Shown here: one piece after another, positions 10,829 to 22,810 of the stretch | How the letters are laid out: each line of letters opens with the position of its first letter | Numbering within the stretch: position 1 is the stretch's first letter | From: Pollenia angustigena | Lineage: Eukaryota > Arthropoda > Insecta > Diptera > Polleniidae | DNA length: 64,000 nucleotides | Reading direction: 5' to 3' | NCBI GenBank assembly: GCA_930367215.1 | Contig: OV884057.1 | Location: 106,107,284-106,171,283, forward strand | Made by a program: the position numbers and the translations under genes | The notes under the pieces: generated by a model | What the model was told of the DNA's origin: nothing | Databases searched by the model: none | What the model saw: only the letters and a program-made list of their open reading frames with translations

Positions 10829-11336
10829 ATTTTGGCATTTTATTTAGCTTTTTAAGAAATGTTTTAAACTTCTTTTGATTAATTTTAAAAGTTAGAGGGA
10901 ATAGTCTAAACATTTCAATCTAATATTTTCTTATAAATTGTTATAAACTAGCTTTAACGCAATCAATGATTACTTTTTTTATATATAAAAAATTAATCTG
11001 GTCTAAATATCTGTCGTGTGTACCCTTTAGAGGGTTAAGTAGTAAGGCTGGTTAGCAACGCCAGTATTTATAGCAAGAAAGGGACAAAGCTGGAGGTAGA
11101 AAGAGAAAGGGAAATATTTACAAGTAGAGAAGAAGAAGAAGAAAAAAGGTAAACAAACAAACAGACAAACAATTGCAAATTTAATGGCTGAAAATTGTCT
11201 GGTATATAGACAGGGAAAAAAAATGCAAAGAGCCGACATTTTGCTCGACCGAGGTTTCTTGGCAGCAAAAGAGCAAAATGTCGGCCCTTTTTATTTTTTT
11301 CTCCTGGGCAAAAAAAGATGTGGTAAGTGAATTTTG
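10829..11336. other. Intergenic stretch with a 15-bp perfect hairpin
   Basis: At 11,231-11,285 GCCGACATTTTGCTC is repeated in inverse orientation (GAGCAAAATGTCGGC) around a 25-base loop. Purine-rich runs near 11,130 produce spurious ORFs on the other strand. Nothing coding seen. Confidence 0.5.
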
Positions 11337-12207
11337 CAATTTCATTAAAAGCAAAAACAAAATCAAAAATATTTTATAAATTTGTTGTTACTTTCTACAG
11401 ACATTCATATTTTTTTTTTTTTCAATTTTCAACGCCACAAAATAGAAGTGTTTGAAATTTAAAAATTCAAGATGAATTTCTATAGAAAGTAACAACAAAA
11501 TTATAAAATATTTTTGATTTTGTTTTTGCTTTCGTCATTTTTTTAGAAAAAATCATCAAAACGTCACTTTGTTAATATCGGAACAAAAAATCGTCAAGAT
11601 GACGATAACTCGTCAAATCTGGCAGCCCTGTTTTTATTATATTTATTTCTTTTGTTGACGTTTCGCTTTTATTTGACACTTACTGCCTGTTTTTAGAAAA
11701 CGTTAACAAATGAGTGAGTGAGAAATTATATTGAAAACAACAATAAAAAACGAAAATTTGTTTTTTGTTTTCAATATAATTTCTCACTCACTCACTTGTT
11801 TACGTTTTCTAAAAACAGGCTGTTAATTACTGGAAATATTCCAGTATAAACAGAATTGGTTGTATCTGTTTTCGCATTCAAATACAGAAACACTTTTATA
11901 TGATGAAACAGAATTGAGTCTTCAACTTCAGGCAAACATTTTAAAGCCCATAATTAAAACGTCGGCAGTAACTTCAAATTCTCCCTCATTTCTTTCGTTT
12001 TCTTTTGTTCTTTTTTTTCTTTGTTTACAAAATGTATGAAATTGAATGAAAGTATGGTAGCACTGTTAAGAGAATAAGTGTCTTTATGTGAGAGCATTAG
12101 AAAAAACGTTCTCAAAATAAAATTGATTTTATTTCTCGACCGCATTCTCTGGCATAATTTTATGTCAAACCTTATGAAAAACATCGTTCAGCCCCAGTTC
12201 TGTTTCA
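11337..12207. repeat. Dispersed 870-bp repeat, copy 1
   Basis: Nearly identical to 38,817-39,682. It has two internal inverted pairs: one around AAAGCAAAAACAAAATC / GATTTTGTTTTTGCTTT, the other around GAGTGAGTGAGAAATTATA / TATAATTTCTCACTCACTC. It stops abruptly inside hAT transposase sequence at 12,208. No target duplication identified. Confidence 0.8.
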
Positions 12208-12537
12208 AGTATGTGCAGCACAATGTATGACAGATAAAAAGAACTCTGAAATACCTCTAGAGACTTGATTAAAAAAATCCTCATTAAAATTTTCATTATG
12301 CTCAGTATCATTTTCAATAAATTCATGTAAGAGCTTTGATATTTTAATAACGTTTTCTCCGTTGTCTGTTGTTACTGAATAAATCTGGTTTGAATTAATG
12401 CCAAATTTATCCAGTATGTCTAAAATTGCTTGTTTTAAATAATTTGAGTGGTGACGTTCAAAAAGTTCCACCATTCCTATTGTAAAGACAACTACTTTAA
12501 AGTTGTGGTCAATGAATTGAATATTAACTCCTAAGAT

Positions 12538-12782
12538 CACAGAGTATACAGAGGCGTCACGAGACAGAAAATATTGTGTTTTTTCTGTCTTTTTCTTCGA
12601 AAGCTGCCCTTTTTTCGTTTTTTGTTTTGATTATGCAATTTGTGTAGATAGTAGCGGCCTGTTTTAACGCATTGTCACTTCACTTACAAAAAACGTTTTC
12701 TTTCTCTTTCTTCGAAAGCTGCCCTCGCAAATGATTTAGGCATTTTTCATACGTCACTTTTTTCATCTCTGTATACTTTGTG
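12538..12782. mobile_element. hAT-type MITE (CACAGAATA family), copy 1
   Basis: 245 bp, ends CACAGAGTATACAGA and TCTGTATACTTTGTG, with a perfect 8-bp target duplication CCTAAGAT (12,530-12,537 and 12,783-12,790). The same family occurs at 31,262-31,741 and 54,235-54,480. Confidence 0.9.
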
Positions 12783-12799
12783 CCTAAGATACTTCTATC

Positions 12800-13016
12800 C
12801 AAGGCGAATTCATCCCAGGTAATCTCGGTACTACAACAAGTACAACTCGTACAAAAACCACAAGCAATTTGTTTTTGTGTAATCATTGTACAATTTCAAA
12901 AACAGAAATAAAACAAAACAGAAACAAAAAAGAGAATAAACAAAATTTGGCATCCAACAGTGATTTTTGCTAATATCAGCAGGGCTTTTAAGACCACTTG
13001 TAATAAATTCGCCTTG
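12800..13016. mobile_element. MITE with CAAGGCGAATT ends, 8-bp duplication
   Basis: 217 bp, terminal inverted repeat CAAGGCGAATT, perfect 8-bp duplication CTTCTATC (12,792-12,799 and 13,017-13,024). A second, partial copy in opposite orientation lies at 18,687-18,868. The 8-bp duplication fits hAT or P; I cannot choose from the termini. Confidence 0.88.
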
Positions 13017-13083
13017 CTTCTATCCATTCTACTAGCTATGTCGAATTTTAAGCAAATATATTTTTCCATTAGTTCCATTAGAA

Positions 13084-13515
13084 CATCTGTTCATTCAGCA
13101 ACAGGTTACACTCCTTTTTTCGCGCTTTTTGGCTACCACATGTATTCTAGTGGCGCTGAATATAAATTGGGAAGGAAATTGCAATCGCTCACAGATCATC
13201 AAATCTTGGAGCTCAAACGAGGTGATAAGTTAGAAGTTATCAAAGAGCAAATTAAACAAAATATGAAGAAAGCCTACGAAAAAAGTGCAGAAAGGTATAA
13301 CAAAACAGCAAGAAATGTTACTTTTATTCCCGGACAAGAAGTATACCGAAGAAACACGGTTTTAAGCGACTTTTCTAAAAACCGAAACTCAAAGTTTTGC
13401 CGAAAATTTCTAAAATGTAGAGTGGTCCGTCCTGTTGGTAATAATATGTACGAATTAGAAACCCTGCAGGGGAAAACATAAGGCATATATCACGTTAAAG
13501 ATATTAAGGTTTAAA
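13084..13515 (+). pseudogene. Ty3/Gypsy integrase C-terminal fragment
   Basis: Starts inside the integrase core at SVHSATGYTPFFALFGY, a conserved block after the catalytic Glu. Runs through the Lys-rich YEKSAERYNKTARN region and the chromodomain-like tail FLKCRVVRPVGNNMYEL. An in-frame TAA at 13,480 is followed by GIYHVKDIKV and a second stop. No upstream pol and no identified LTR. This is a different Gypsy lineage from Gypsy-1 and Gypsy-2. Confidence 0.8.
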
Positions 13516-14423
13516 CTAACAGCTTACTTGACCAGGGAAACTAGCGAGGTTAAAAATGTGCAATAAGTGCAGGAAAATTACTGAGTAACACCAAAGGTCA
13601 TTAAAGAAATTTTTGATAACAGCCTGTGATAACCTTGACTCTAATAATATACTACCTGACTGATATGAGTTTTGAATTATACACTAGATTTTTTTACATA
13701 CCCAAGGGCCGGTGCAATAAGAATAGGTATTTCGCAATATTTTTTTTAGGTAACTTAACCATGATCTGTGATATTCCTGTTTTGTGATGTCTCTTCATAT
13801 TTTTTTTTTCTTAACTGCAATATAGGTTAAGCTTCTGTATCGTGCTGTCGTTAAAAACCTGAAGAGATATGAAGAGAAATCACAAAGTACCGATTCTTAT
13901 ATAGAAATTCCAATAAAATATACTTCCCGTAAGATGGAATTAGTTATATATCTCATCCATCTCTGAATCATTTAAATTAAAATGATTTCTAGAGATTCAC
14001 GGCGGCTGTATGATCCTGCGTGTCCAAATAGAGGTGTAACCCGATTTATGTAATTGACGCTGTAGTTATAAATACTAAGTTGTTTTTTTTGTTTTTGTTT
14101 TGCCTCAAATTTTAAAAATTGTGGGCGTTCGTTTTGTTTTATAAGCACAACTTGTGCCCTACTGGAACATCCAGTAAAAAGAAAAATATTTTGTTTAAAA
14201 TGGGTTGCCTCTACGAGTGTTTTTCCCCAGAATAAAAACTTCGGGAGAGTGCGTAGTATTGCCGACAGCTAAGTGAAGTATATGATGAAAAAATCTTATG
14301 GCGAAGGGGGAGAATTTAATGCGTAAGGAATCGCAGATTATGGCGAGGTTTCCTGGGAAGGTAGAAAATGGAAATTATAATTCGAAAACCGAGGGAAATA
14401 ATTTTGAACTTACCTCTTAAATG
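13516..14423. other. Non-coding stretch, possible 3' tail of the Gypsy fragment
   Basis: No ORF of interest. An inverted pair GATGTCTCTTCATAT / ATATGAAGAGAAATC lies around 13,785-13,885. Could be 3' sequence of the integrase relic; no LTR pair was found. Confidence 0.35.
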
Positions 14424-14491
14424 GCCCGGCTAATATGATGGTAAAGCATGAGACTTTTATCTCAGGGAGTGGGAGTTCCCCACGTTGGGTT
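14424..14491 (+). pseudogene. tRNA-Lys(CTT)-like pseudogene or SINE head
   Basis: GCCCGGCTA at the 5' side, AGCATGAGACT...ATCTCAGG across the anticodon arm and CCCACGTTGGG at the 3' side all match animal tRNA-Lys. The D-arm is altered, the anticodon loop is short by about one base and the B-box is lost, so it cannot be a working gene. It may head the GC-rich sequence that follows. Confidence 0.65.
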
Positions 14492-14935
14492 TTAATTGGG
14501 TCTTAGACCGCACACCGTTCCCACATCCTGGCGTTTGCGACACCGGAGTTTTGTTGCGGGCTACCCGTCTCATTCAGCCTTATTGCGAGTCGGTAGTTTA
14601 ATATCTCGACAAGGTAGGGCACGCGGAAAGCTTGCCGTAGTGGTTAGGAGGAAGCAAAAACAACCACGCTCGTAATAAGCCCGGTTCCCTTAGGATATGC
14701 TACAATAGTACGGCCCGAAAAAAATTTTTCGTGGAGGGGCCTTAGGAATACCACTTTCGGGAGGAGGCCAACATGCAACTAAGACCTCCAATCCCTCATA
14801 TTTACAAAATTTCAAATGGGGAGGGCCCTATTGGTATGGAGCCACCACTCCTGCCCTGGTCCCAGTGGATTTTGTGGAGAGGGGCTTGCGGCCAGCGGAG
14901 ACACCACCTCCTGCCCGAGTCTCGGTGTAAAAATA
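14492..14935. other. GC-rich unassigned block following the tRNA-Lys pseudogene
   Basis: Clearly higher GC than its surroundings, with purine/pyrimidine motifs such as GGGAGGAGGCC and repeated CCACCTCCTGCC-like strings, but no sustained ORF. Possibly the body of a SINE or the 5' end of a non-LTR element; I cannot say which. Confidence 0.35.
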
Positions 14936-17900
14936 TCTGTTGTTAGTAGTAATTTGTTAGTTGTTTTAGTATTTTAGTATTTTATTTTTTTTATTTTTTG
15001 TTAGTTAATTAGATGTTAGTTTTGTTTTTGTTTGAGTTTTATATTTTTTTTTTGGTTGAATTAGCATGTTGAGAGTTTTTTTTTGGTTGGGTGCAGGCTG
15101 AAAAAGAAGAAAGAATTAAAAATTAGTTTGTGTGGACAGATGTGAATAATGGAACGATACCTTTCCATACTTACGAGCCGCTTCCTATCTAGCATCCTTA
15201 AAAATGGTCATAAAGTCCCTGGAACCTGAAAAAATAGAGAAAATAGAAAATGAAATTATACTTACATGTGTTCAAGACCAAAATGACAATAAGCCTGTGT
15301 ATGTGTTTTTAAAGGTAGTGTAGAATCGCTTTTTACGTAAGACACACATTGAGTTGGTAACGCAGGTAACTAGAGTAAAATTGCAGAGCTGTATTTCCCA
15401 TTCATAATGAAAATTAAATTTCAAAATATATTTTGTATTGAAATTTATGAATGAATGGAAAACACTTGCAAGTTTTTATGAACTCCTGATAAGTGAATAG
15501 GTATAGGCTATGGGATTTTTCGCCGAGTATTTGAAATAAGTAAAATAGTCTTTGTAGTGTATATATATAATGAGCCGCGAAATTTAAATAAAGATTTTAA
15601 AAAAAATGAAATTAATTATCTTTATGAATTTATAAATAAATGATGAAAGCGCGCAAATTTATAGCAATTTTTTTTGTATATATGTATGTAGTTTTTTTGT
15701 GTGAATTTGAAAGGCGCCATGAAAAAGATTGAAAATATATTTATTGTACATAGGTACAGAAACGCGCAAATCTTAAAGTAGATAGTTTTTTTTTGTTTGT
15801 TGTGATATGAGAGGCGCCAAGAGAAATATTTGGTTTGTACATATTTTTTTCAAAAGGATTGGTTAGAGAGATTGGAATCGAAACAAAGATCTTGAGAAAA
15901 TGCCGCCATAAGGGTAAATAGGAGCAAGGTATTTAAACAGGCAAAATAAGAGAAATTAGTTTATTAGTGAAGCAAATTTTAAAGTGAGACAGTCAAGTAA
16001 TATTGTGTATAAAGTGAAGTTTGCATTATTAAGTACTTCTGTTTGGGGAAATATACCTGACGGATCTAGTGGGCGTAGAAAAGCCAAATAATTGAAATAT
16101 TCAAAAATTAATAACATTAAATTAAAAAAATAAAAACGTAAGTTGGTACCAAATGTATAGTGTAGTTAAAACAAACAAGTTTTAAGTTTTGTGAAGTTGT
16201 GTATATTTATTGCTATAGAGGTAATATTCAAATATTATTTGTGATTTATTAAAAGTTAAAAAAATAAATGTTAATACAAATGTGCAAAATGAAATTGTAA
16301 AAATCTGAGAAACCACTATAGCAATAAAAATAAATAACTGCAATAAATAAAAAGTTGTTGAATAGTGTGTCGATGGTTTAATGTAATAATAAAATGTTAT
16401 TACATTATTTTTACCTAGCTGGCTATTTCCTCGGGAATCTATTTACTGGATCTAGTTGATGTACTTTTTCCGAACAATAACAGGATATATAGCCAGGTAA
16501 CATTTTTTTGTTTTAATACGTACCTATAAACCATAGTGTGTGGGCAATTTTGAGAAAAAGGATATGCCAATTTAGACAGAACAGTGTGAACCCCATATAA
16601 AGATAAGTGAGGAAAGTTATTATACAAACAATTTTATTTCCGGACAACAAAACAAACAAAAAATCAAGTGCCAAACGTACATTTATTTATGCATTTGTTT
16701 ATTTATATGTCTCCTAAATTAAATGAAAAATATTGCCAAATAAGCCGGGATATTAAGTCTCATTTCCAGGGCTAAGTTAATCGTTAGGCAACAACTGCTA
16801 TTAAACATTGAGAAAAAATTTGAAAACAACAATCAATAGAGGAAAGAAAACAAAGTAAAGGAAAATATAAATATATATGTATATATAAAAGGAAAATATC
16901 ATAATTGAGTTAGTTTAAGGTTTTATTATTTTACTTTAGAAGAAAAATTATATATTGTATTGTAAATTTATATCTCTTTAGGAAAGGAAAAAAAAGGAAA
17001 ATATTTTGTTCTTATATTTTTAGAACTATAGGAAAAAATCGCGTTGTTTTTAATTCTGTGAAGTGACAGAGAAGAAAGTGACCTCAGAGAGCTCTTTTAG
17101 GTTTGCTAGGGGTGTCTTCGTAAAATAAGGCGAGGTTGCCTCCATAGCATACATCAGTTCTAAGAGTATAGGAAAAGAAAAGTAGAGGCCAAATTGGCAA
17201 GTAAAGTAATAGTTTAGAATCATAGAATAAAAAGAGATATAGATATATATAGATACAAACCTGTTTAAAATAAAAAAATCTAGAAAGTATAAAATTTAAG
17301 TTCTGTTTTGAATTAGATTTTCCTAGGGGAGGGCCATGTAACCCAGCTTTGGACTACAATCATATACTCAAGAGGATTTGTTTTAAAGTCGTTTAAAAAC
17401 GAAAGCATGTCGTTAAAAAACGAAGACATGTCGTCTCACTACAAACACTTTTTAACAATGACATGGTCCATGCTTGCATTACATCGGACCAGTCCATGGA
17501 GTAGTCCATTTTATAAAATGGATCAGGTAGTCCAATATTATTTGCAGGGATGCTATCGTGTTGCCCAGCGGGAAAAATTTGCAGCGCTTTCATTTTTCAG
17601 GCCTTAAAGAAGGTTAACAACTGTATTTTTGATAAACTTTTACTTATTCCACTCTGCCTTATTTTAAAAGGGATTTTAGAATGGTTTTTATAAAATATTT
17701 TACAAATTCAAATTTTCTATTCTAAAATAATGGCTGTCGAAATCATTTTATTAGTAGTTATGTTGGTATTTGTAGCAAGATTAATTGAATTTACTCACTT
17801 CGTATTGTTAGCAACAACAATTCACAACAATTAAAGCTTTATTCTTAATTTTTTTTAGAAGGCCTTTAAAGTAGATGCAAGAACCTTTTGTCTCCAATGA

Positions 17901-18150
17901 AACACTGTGTAAATTAGAAGTACAGTTGGAATCAAGGACCGGAAATTACGAACGGAAAACACAAAATTAAATTTTATTTTTTAAATAAAACATTTTTGTG
18001 TGTGAAAAAGGAATATTTTTTTTCTATGTTTAAATAGAATCGAAAAAAGAAAAAAAAAATTCTTTGAAAACAAAACTTTTAGTGTCAAAAAAAATTAAAA
18101 ACTTTTTTTGTAAAAACAAAAACAAATAAAATAGTATAAAAAACTTTGGA
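14936..18150. other. Long AT-rich region without recognisable genes
   Basis: About 3.2 kb. Only short chance ORFs. The stretch 15,840-16,130 has a TATTTAAA box and a composition like an LTR or leader, and could belong to the Gypsy tail at 13,084, but I found no second LTR copy. A palindrome TCCATTTTATAAAATGGA is at 17,506-17,523. Confidence 0.35.
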
Positions 18151-18686
18151 ACAAGTCTAGTTTACCAACGCAGCTCTAAATAAAAAAAAAAGTACATAGG
18201 GTGATAGAAAATTGAAAAATAAGAAGAACAAATAAAAATTCTCGGAAACGCATAGTTTCCGAGTTATGGACCTCTGAAGTTTTCATATAAACTTGCGATT
18301 ACCGTCTACATTTCTGAACGTATATGGCCAATATTGGTATTATTTGAAAGCATTTGAACAGATCTTTCTGGAAATGCAAAATTTATTTAAAACTTTTTAA
18401 ATCTTTAGCTCCTAATACTGTTTTTACAAAATGTATATCAAAATGTTACGGAAGTGCACTAGGTAAAAAAAATGTAATCAAATAAACCCCAGCTTCTCTA
18501 AGGATTTATCCTCTATGTTATAACAAACACCGGCTTCGCTAAATTAAGCTTCTCTGCATAGCCGGCCTTCGGACGGGCGCAAGGGATTTCTCCTCTTTGG
18601 TATAACAAACACCGGCTTTGCTAAATAAAGCTTCTCTGCATAGACGGCCTTCGGCCGGGCGCAAGGATTTTCTCCTTTATGGTAAA
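18151..18686. mobile_element. Foldback element FB-a (one TIR plus minisatellite units), truncated
   Basis: The left terminal segment beginning near TCTAGTTTACCAACG (18,155) matches both arms of FB-d at 59,271-60,463. It is followed by about two and a half units of the GC-rich minisatellite (CGGCTTCGCTAAATTAAGC, GGCCTTCGG...GGGCGCAAGG). The right arm is missing and the CAAGGCGAATT MITE begins directly after. Confidence 0.75.
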
Positions 18687-18868
18687 AATTCGCCTTGGGT
18701 GGTCTTAAAAGCCCTGCTGATATTAGCTAAAATCACTGTTGAATGTCAAAAGTTTGTTTATTCTCTTTTATTATCTTTGTTTCTGTTTTGTTTTATTTCC
18801 GTTTTTAACATTGTACAATGATTTTACATTGTTGTAGTACCGAGATTACCTGGGATGAATTCGCCTTG
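18687..18868. mobile_element. CAAGGCGAATT MITE, copy 2 (opposite orientation)
   Basis: Shares most of its length with 12,800-13,016 read on the other strand, including GGTCTTAAAAGCCCTGCTGA and GTAGTACCGAGATTACCTGG, and ends GAATTCGCCTTG at 18,868. The left end is rearranged and no duplication is visible. Confidence 0.75.
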
Positions 18869-18958
18869 CATTGTTCATAATAGCGAAGGCAACAAAAATA
18901 ACAATAAGTACAACAAAAAAATGGTTATAATAATACGGAGTAAAAACAAAATAAGCAA
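18869..18958. other. 3' flank of the hAT relic
   Basis: Short A-rich sequence between the MITE and the hAT stop codon; probably the 3' end of the hAT element. Confidence 0.35.
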
Positions 18959-19077
18959 CTAAATAGACATTTTCTCAATTAATGAAGTGTTAAGTTTAAG
19001 CAATAAAATATTTTCCAAATCACAGGCAAGGCGCTGAATGCTCTTTTCACAGATACCTGTGTTGCGGGTACTGCTAA
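18959..19077 (-). pseudogene. hAT transposase C-terminus, distal half
   Basis: Minus-strand dimerisation domain: AVPATQVSVKRAFSAL, then after a small deletion and frameshift LENILLLKLNTSLIEK and a stop at 18,959. The other half lies at 26,832-27,384. The break is exactly at a TAA duplication of the Harbinger insertion, and the reading frame matches across it when the insert and one TAA are ignored. Confidence 0.82.
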
Positions 19078-19481
19078 AGGTGCTATCAGACGGTATGTAT
19101 TTTATATATGTACTGTCACTTTTCTTACCCATATGTAATTCAGTTTGTATGTCAAAATTTCCATTTTACATACGATTCATAATTTTTGCTATCACACCTG
19201 CTTATGTTTTTCCGTATGACATAACCTATAAATGTAAACAAAAGCTGACTTTTTAAAGTGTATAAATTGTTTTAATTATAAAGCTGCTGAAATTATAAAG
19301 TTTTTAAAAGTAAATTGGATGTAACAACTGCTAATAAAATAATTGTAGCGTCCAGCATTATTGCAGTAATATCTGCAATAAAAATAAAAAACAGAAACAA
19401 AAAAATAAATTCAAAAAGAATCGGTCTTTATGGAGTCATAAGTAGCTGCTTCGAAGGGATTCTGGACTAGGGTTCGCATCA

Positions 19482-20671
19482 ATGGCTATGGACGAACTGC
19501 GTTTTGAAGACCCAAAGGCGTTTAAAAATTTTGCGAGAATGTCCTATACGTCCTTCTCCGAGTTGTTGGGAAAAGTGTCTCCCTTAATCTCTAAGCAAAA
19601 CACTGTAATGCGTGAGGCTATTTCTAGTACTGCAAGGTAAAGCTGTGTATAACCCATTGTAGACTTTACTGATCATATTTAAAAAATGTTTTTATTTAGG
19701 TTACTTTTGACCTTAAGGTTTTTAGCAACTGGAGAAAAATACACACAATTAGGATACGGATTTCGTATTTTGCAAGCAGCTATCTCCGTAATCATACCGG
19801 AAACGATTGACGCTATTTACTCGGTCTTAAAAGATGATTTTTTGAAGGTATATATAAATGGAATTTTCCTTTTTGTTTGGGTGCCATAGGTATTAATCTT
19901 ATAAATATGTAAAAAATTATACTATTTTAATAAATTTTCACATTCTCTTTTAAGATGGCAAACATATTGCGATCAAGAGCAAAGTCGACTATGGATCATT
20001 CAATTACAATTATAAAGGATTCCATAGCTTAATACTGCTGGCCGTTGTGGACGCAAACTATAACTTTTTATAAGTACATGTTGGTGCCAATGGAAGAGCA
20101 AACGACGCAGCAGTATTTAATGAGTCGTCACTGTGTGAAGCCATAACAAAAACCTTTTCGATTTTCCTTTGGATGATTATTTACCTGGGACAAACAAAAA
20201 AGTTCCTTTTGTATTTGTTGCAGATGACGCTTTCCGGTTGACATCAAGAATGTTGAAACCTTATGGGGAGAGGTCAGCAAATGCAAACAAAATTTTCAAC
20301 TTTAGATTAAGCCGGGCACGCCGAGTAGTTGAAAATGCGTTCGGAATTTTGGCAAATAAATTCCAAACATTTCAAAAGGAAATAGACTTGGAAATCGAAA
20401 AAGTGGAAAAAATAACGCTAGCTTCGTGCGCTTTGCACATTAGAAAACGAGATGGGTTTGATTCAAAAATGTTGGATTCAGAAAATACCAACACTTTGAG
20501 CTTTCAAAGAGGATCCTGACGAAATGAAGTGAGCATGACTAATCTTCAAAGGAGCCAAATTAACCGTTCAGGAGATGAGAGGAGAAGGGTACGGGATACA
20601 TTTTCCGAATATTTAAATACAGTGGGTACAGTTCCTTGGCAAAATGATGCTGTAAAAAAATTAAATTTTTA
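19482..20671 (+). pseudogene. Harbinger-2 transposase, decayed
   Basis: Starts MAMDELRFEDPKAFKNFARM at 19,482. An intron follows TCTAGTACTGCAAG (donor GTAAAG at 19,636) and coding resumes at 19,700 with LLLTLRFLATGEKYTQLGYGF. A further intron ends near 19,952, followed by DGKHIAIKS (first catalytic Asp) and GFHSLILLAVVDANYNF. A TAA stop interrupts at about 20,071. After a frameshift the second Asp appears in FVFVADDAF and the Glu in RRVVENAFGILANKF. The tail (GTVPWQNDAVKKLNF) ends at 20,671 in a third frame. At least one stop and two frameshifts, so non-functional. It is not the same lineage as the transposase at 72-1,396. Confidence 0.85.
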
Positions 20672-20769
20672 ATTTTCTAATAAATATTTTAATTAATAAA
20701 TAAAAATGTATTTAATTCAAACATTAAAGTATATAATAGTAAGTATTTTCAAACATTCAAGTAATACTT

Positions 20770-22195
20770 ATATTATTATAATTATTAACTGATCGCCAAT
20801 CTGGATTTAGACCACAACGTAGCTGTATTACTGTACTAACTGATGTTATAGAGGAAATTCGAAATAGTTTAGATGATAATAAATTAACGTTCCTTGTGTT
20901 ATTAGACCATTCACAGGCCTTTGATACTGTGCACCACTCAATGTTATGCATGAAATTGTTGAAATTATTTAATTTTTCAACACTAGCTGTGGAATTAATA
21001 TCGTCATACCTTTCAAATAGATCTCAATCAGTTGCAAACAATGATTCCTTATCACGAGCTTTACAGGTAACAAGAGGTATCCCTCAAGGCTCTATTCTTG
21101 GACCCCTTCTATACTCGTTATATGCTAACGATCTTCCAAAACAAATAAAATATTCCAAAATACAAATGTATGCTGACGACGTTCAGCTGTATCTTAGTAG
21201 CAACAGAGATTCAATTACGACAAGAATACAAGAATTAAATCATGATCTTGACAAAATATATACATGGGCTTTAGCTAATGGTTTACGTCTTAATCCAAGC
21301 AAATCAAAGTGATATAGACATATTGCTTGGGGGTCTAAAAATTGATATTGTGGATTCAGTAAGAAACTTGGGAGTAACGTTTAATAAACATCTAACTTGG
21401 TCAAATCACATTACTCAAGCGTGTGGTAGAATATATGGCATGTTGCGTAATTTATATGCCACTCAGCACTGTACGCCTTTAAAAATAAGGATATTACTAG
21501 CAAAAACTTATCTCTTGCCTACACTTTTATATTCGTCAGAAATTTTTACTGGTTGTAACACAAAGGACATGAGAAAACTTACAGTTACGTACAACAACAT
21601 CATCCGCTATATATTCTCGTTAAAAAGGTTCGATAATGTATCGCAATATTCCTGTCGTATTTTCAGCATATCTTTTCCAAGCTATTTACAATTTAAAAAC
21701 CTTATTTTTCTTTACAAAATTATTATGACAAAGGAGCCGGATTACCTATACAAACGTTTACGGTTTACAAGGTCGTGCAGAGGAAAAGGTATACTTCAAT
21801 TTCGTCACCGGGACCATGCTTCTGAATGTCAATTCTTCATATTAACCATACGTCTCTGGAATCAACTCCCAAATAATTTGCAAACCACTAGCAACGCAAT
21901 AAGGTTTAGAAAATTACTATTAGAGTATTTTTCGTAATAATTGTTTGTTTAAATTCTAACGCAAAATTATTTTATTTATGTTATTATTTTTTTAATTTAT
22001 GTCATTATTTTAATTAATTATTTTTTATCTTTTAATTCTGTAGCTTAAATTTATATGCACTGTTTTTGCAGTTTTATTTTTAAATATTCAACTAAATTTG
22101 TTAAACTTAACGTGTCTGATTCTAATACTATAATTTATAAGATATTGTGTCTTGTTGTGTTAGAAAATCCATTTAATAAATACAAATACAAAATA
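20770..22195 (+). mobile_element. 5'-truncated non-LTR retrotransposon (LINE)
   Basis: Begins abruptly within the reverse transcriptase palm and ends in an A-rich tail (AATACAAATACAAAATAC) at about 22,195, inside Harbinger-2. The 3' end disrupts the MADF gene C-terminus. A target duplication could not be identified with certainty. Confidence 0.8.
20795..21937 (+). pseudogene. LINE reverse transcriptase, C-terminal half, one frameshift
   Basis: RT blocks in order: RQSGFRPQRSC, LLDHSQAFDTVHH, RGIPQGSILGPLLYSLYANDL, active site MYADDVQLYL and NGLRLNPSKSK, where a stop and frameshift occur at about 21,310. Continues in the next frame with NLGVTFNKHLTWSNHI, the LYSSEIF block, and a C-terminal WNQLPNNLQ...RFRKLL. 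The blocks fit the Jockey/CR1 side of non-LTR elements; I would not go further without a tree. The endonuclease and gag-like ORF are absent. Confidence 0.82.
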
Positions 22196-22196
22196 C

Positions 22197-22810
22197 ATTG
22201 AACTGAAATCGGAAAAGTTTTCCGTTGTGTTGGTGTGCATTCGTTGCTTTTTCTTGGCTTCGAAAACCGCTAGCGTGATCTTCTCTACTAAATCATCTTT
22301 AATGCTTTCATTAGTTATTTCATTAAGCTCTAATTTAATAAAATTACAAAAAGCTTCATCCTTCTCATTAACAGAAGTCTTATTGGCACTGCAAACATTT
22401 TGTAAAGCATTCACTGCTGCTTCAAGTACAGCATCTTCTTGATTCATGCTGCGGCTTGACACGGGCGTATGATTCTCCATTTTACTTCTTTTACTAACTT
22501 GTGCAGGAGATACATCACTTTCAAGGAGCTGCGATGAGTCACAAGAGTCCTCAAACTGTGAAGAGTTTTGTCCCTGCAGATAAACATTTATTTTATACAT
22601 ATTATTTCAGAACAAAATTCATCAATTTGAAACAAATACTTACAAACAAATTACAATTTCCTTTTCTAATTTTCACAAAATCTTTCAAAAAACTCAACTC
22701 CTTGCACCAGTAGGCGGTTGGGGTATAAATATCATCTGCACTTGCTCCACTTGTTATATCCTTACTTTTTAAAAGCTCCCGGGTAAACTGTCCACGTCAA
22801 TACTGCATTT
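22197..22810 (-). pseudogene. Harbinger-2 MADF-type accessory protein, damaged
   Basis: Minus strand. The upstream exon (about 22,810-22,640) has the second half of a MADF domain: RGQFTRELLKSKD, TAYWCKELSFLKDF. A stop precedes it at QY*RGQF. A GT-AG intron leads to the exon 22,577-22,197, which is Ser/Asn-rich and ends with EAFCNFIKLELNEI...LVEKITLAVFEAKKK. That tail resembles the BESS-like C-terminus of these proteins. The LINE poly-A tail truncates it at 22,195. The N-terminal half of the MADF domain is not visible between here and the Tc1 insertion at 23,030. Confidence 0.65.

Larger units (their letters stand above)
12208..13083 (-). pseudogene. hAT transposase relic (central part), interrupted by two MITEs
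   Basis: Coding pieces on the minus strand at about 13,083-13,025, 12,799-12,783 and 12,537-12,208. In order they read LKFDIASRMDRS, ILGVNIQF, VTTDNGENVIK and finally IHCAAHT, all standard hAT landmarks around the catalytic Asp region. Two small elements with 8-bp duplications (12,538-12,782 and 12,800-13,016) sit inside the frame, and the protein would continue across both if they were absent. The 3' part is cut at 12,207 by a dispersed repeat and the 5' part joins Gypsy sequence near 13,084. Inactive. Confidence 0.8.

Noticed and set aside
11027..11366. Several minus-strand hydrophobic ORFs
   Set aside because: Produced by a purine-rich run on the plus strand; biased composition, no homology.
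14424..14491. Functional tRNA-Lys gene
   Set aside because: The B-box is destroyed and the anticodon loop is altered; listed as a pseudogene instead.
15840..16200. Possible LTR with TATA box
   Set aside because: No second copy and no terminal TG...CA with duplication found, so not listed as an LTR.
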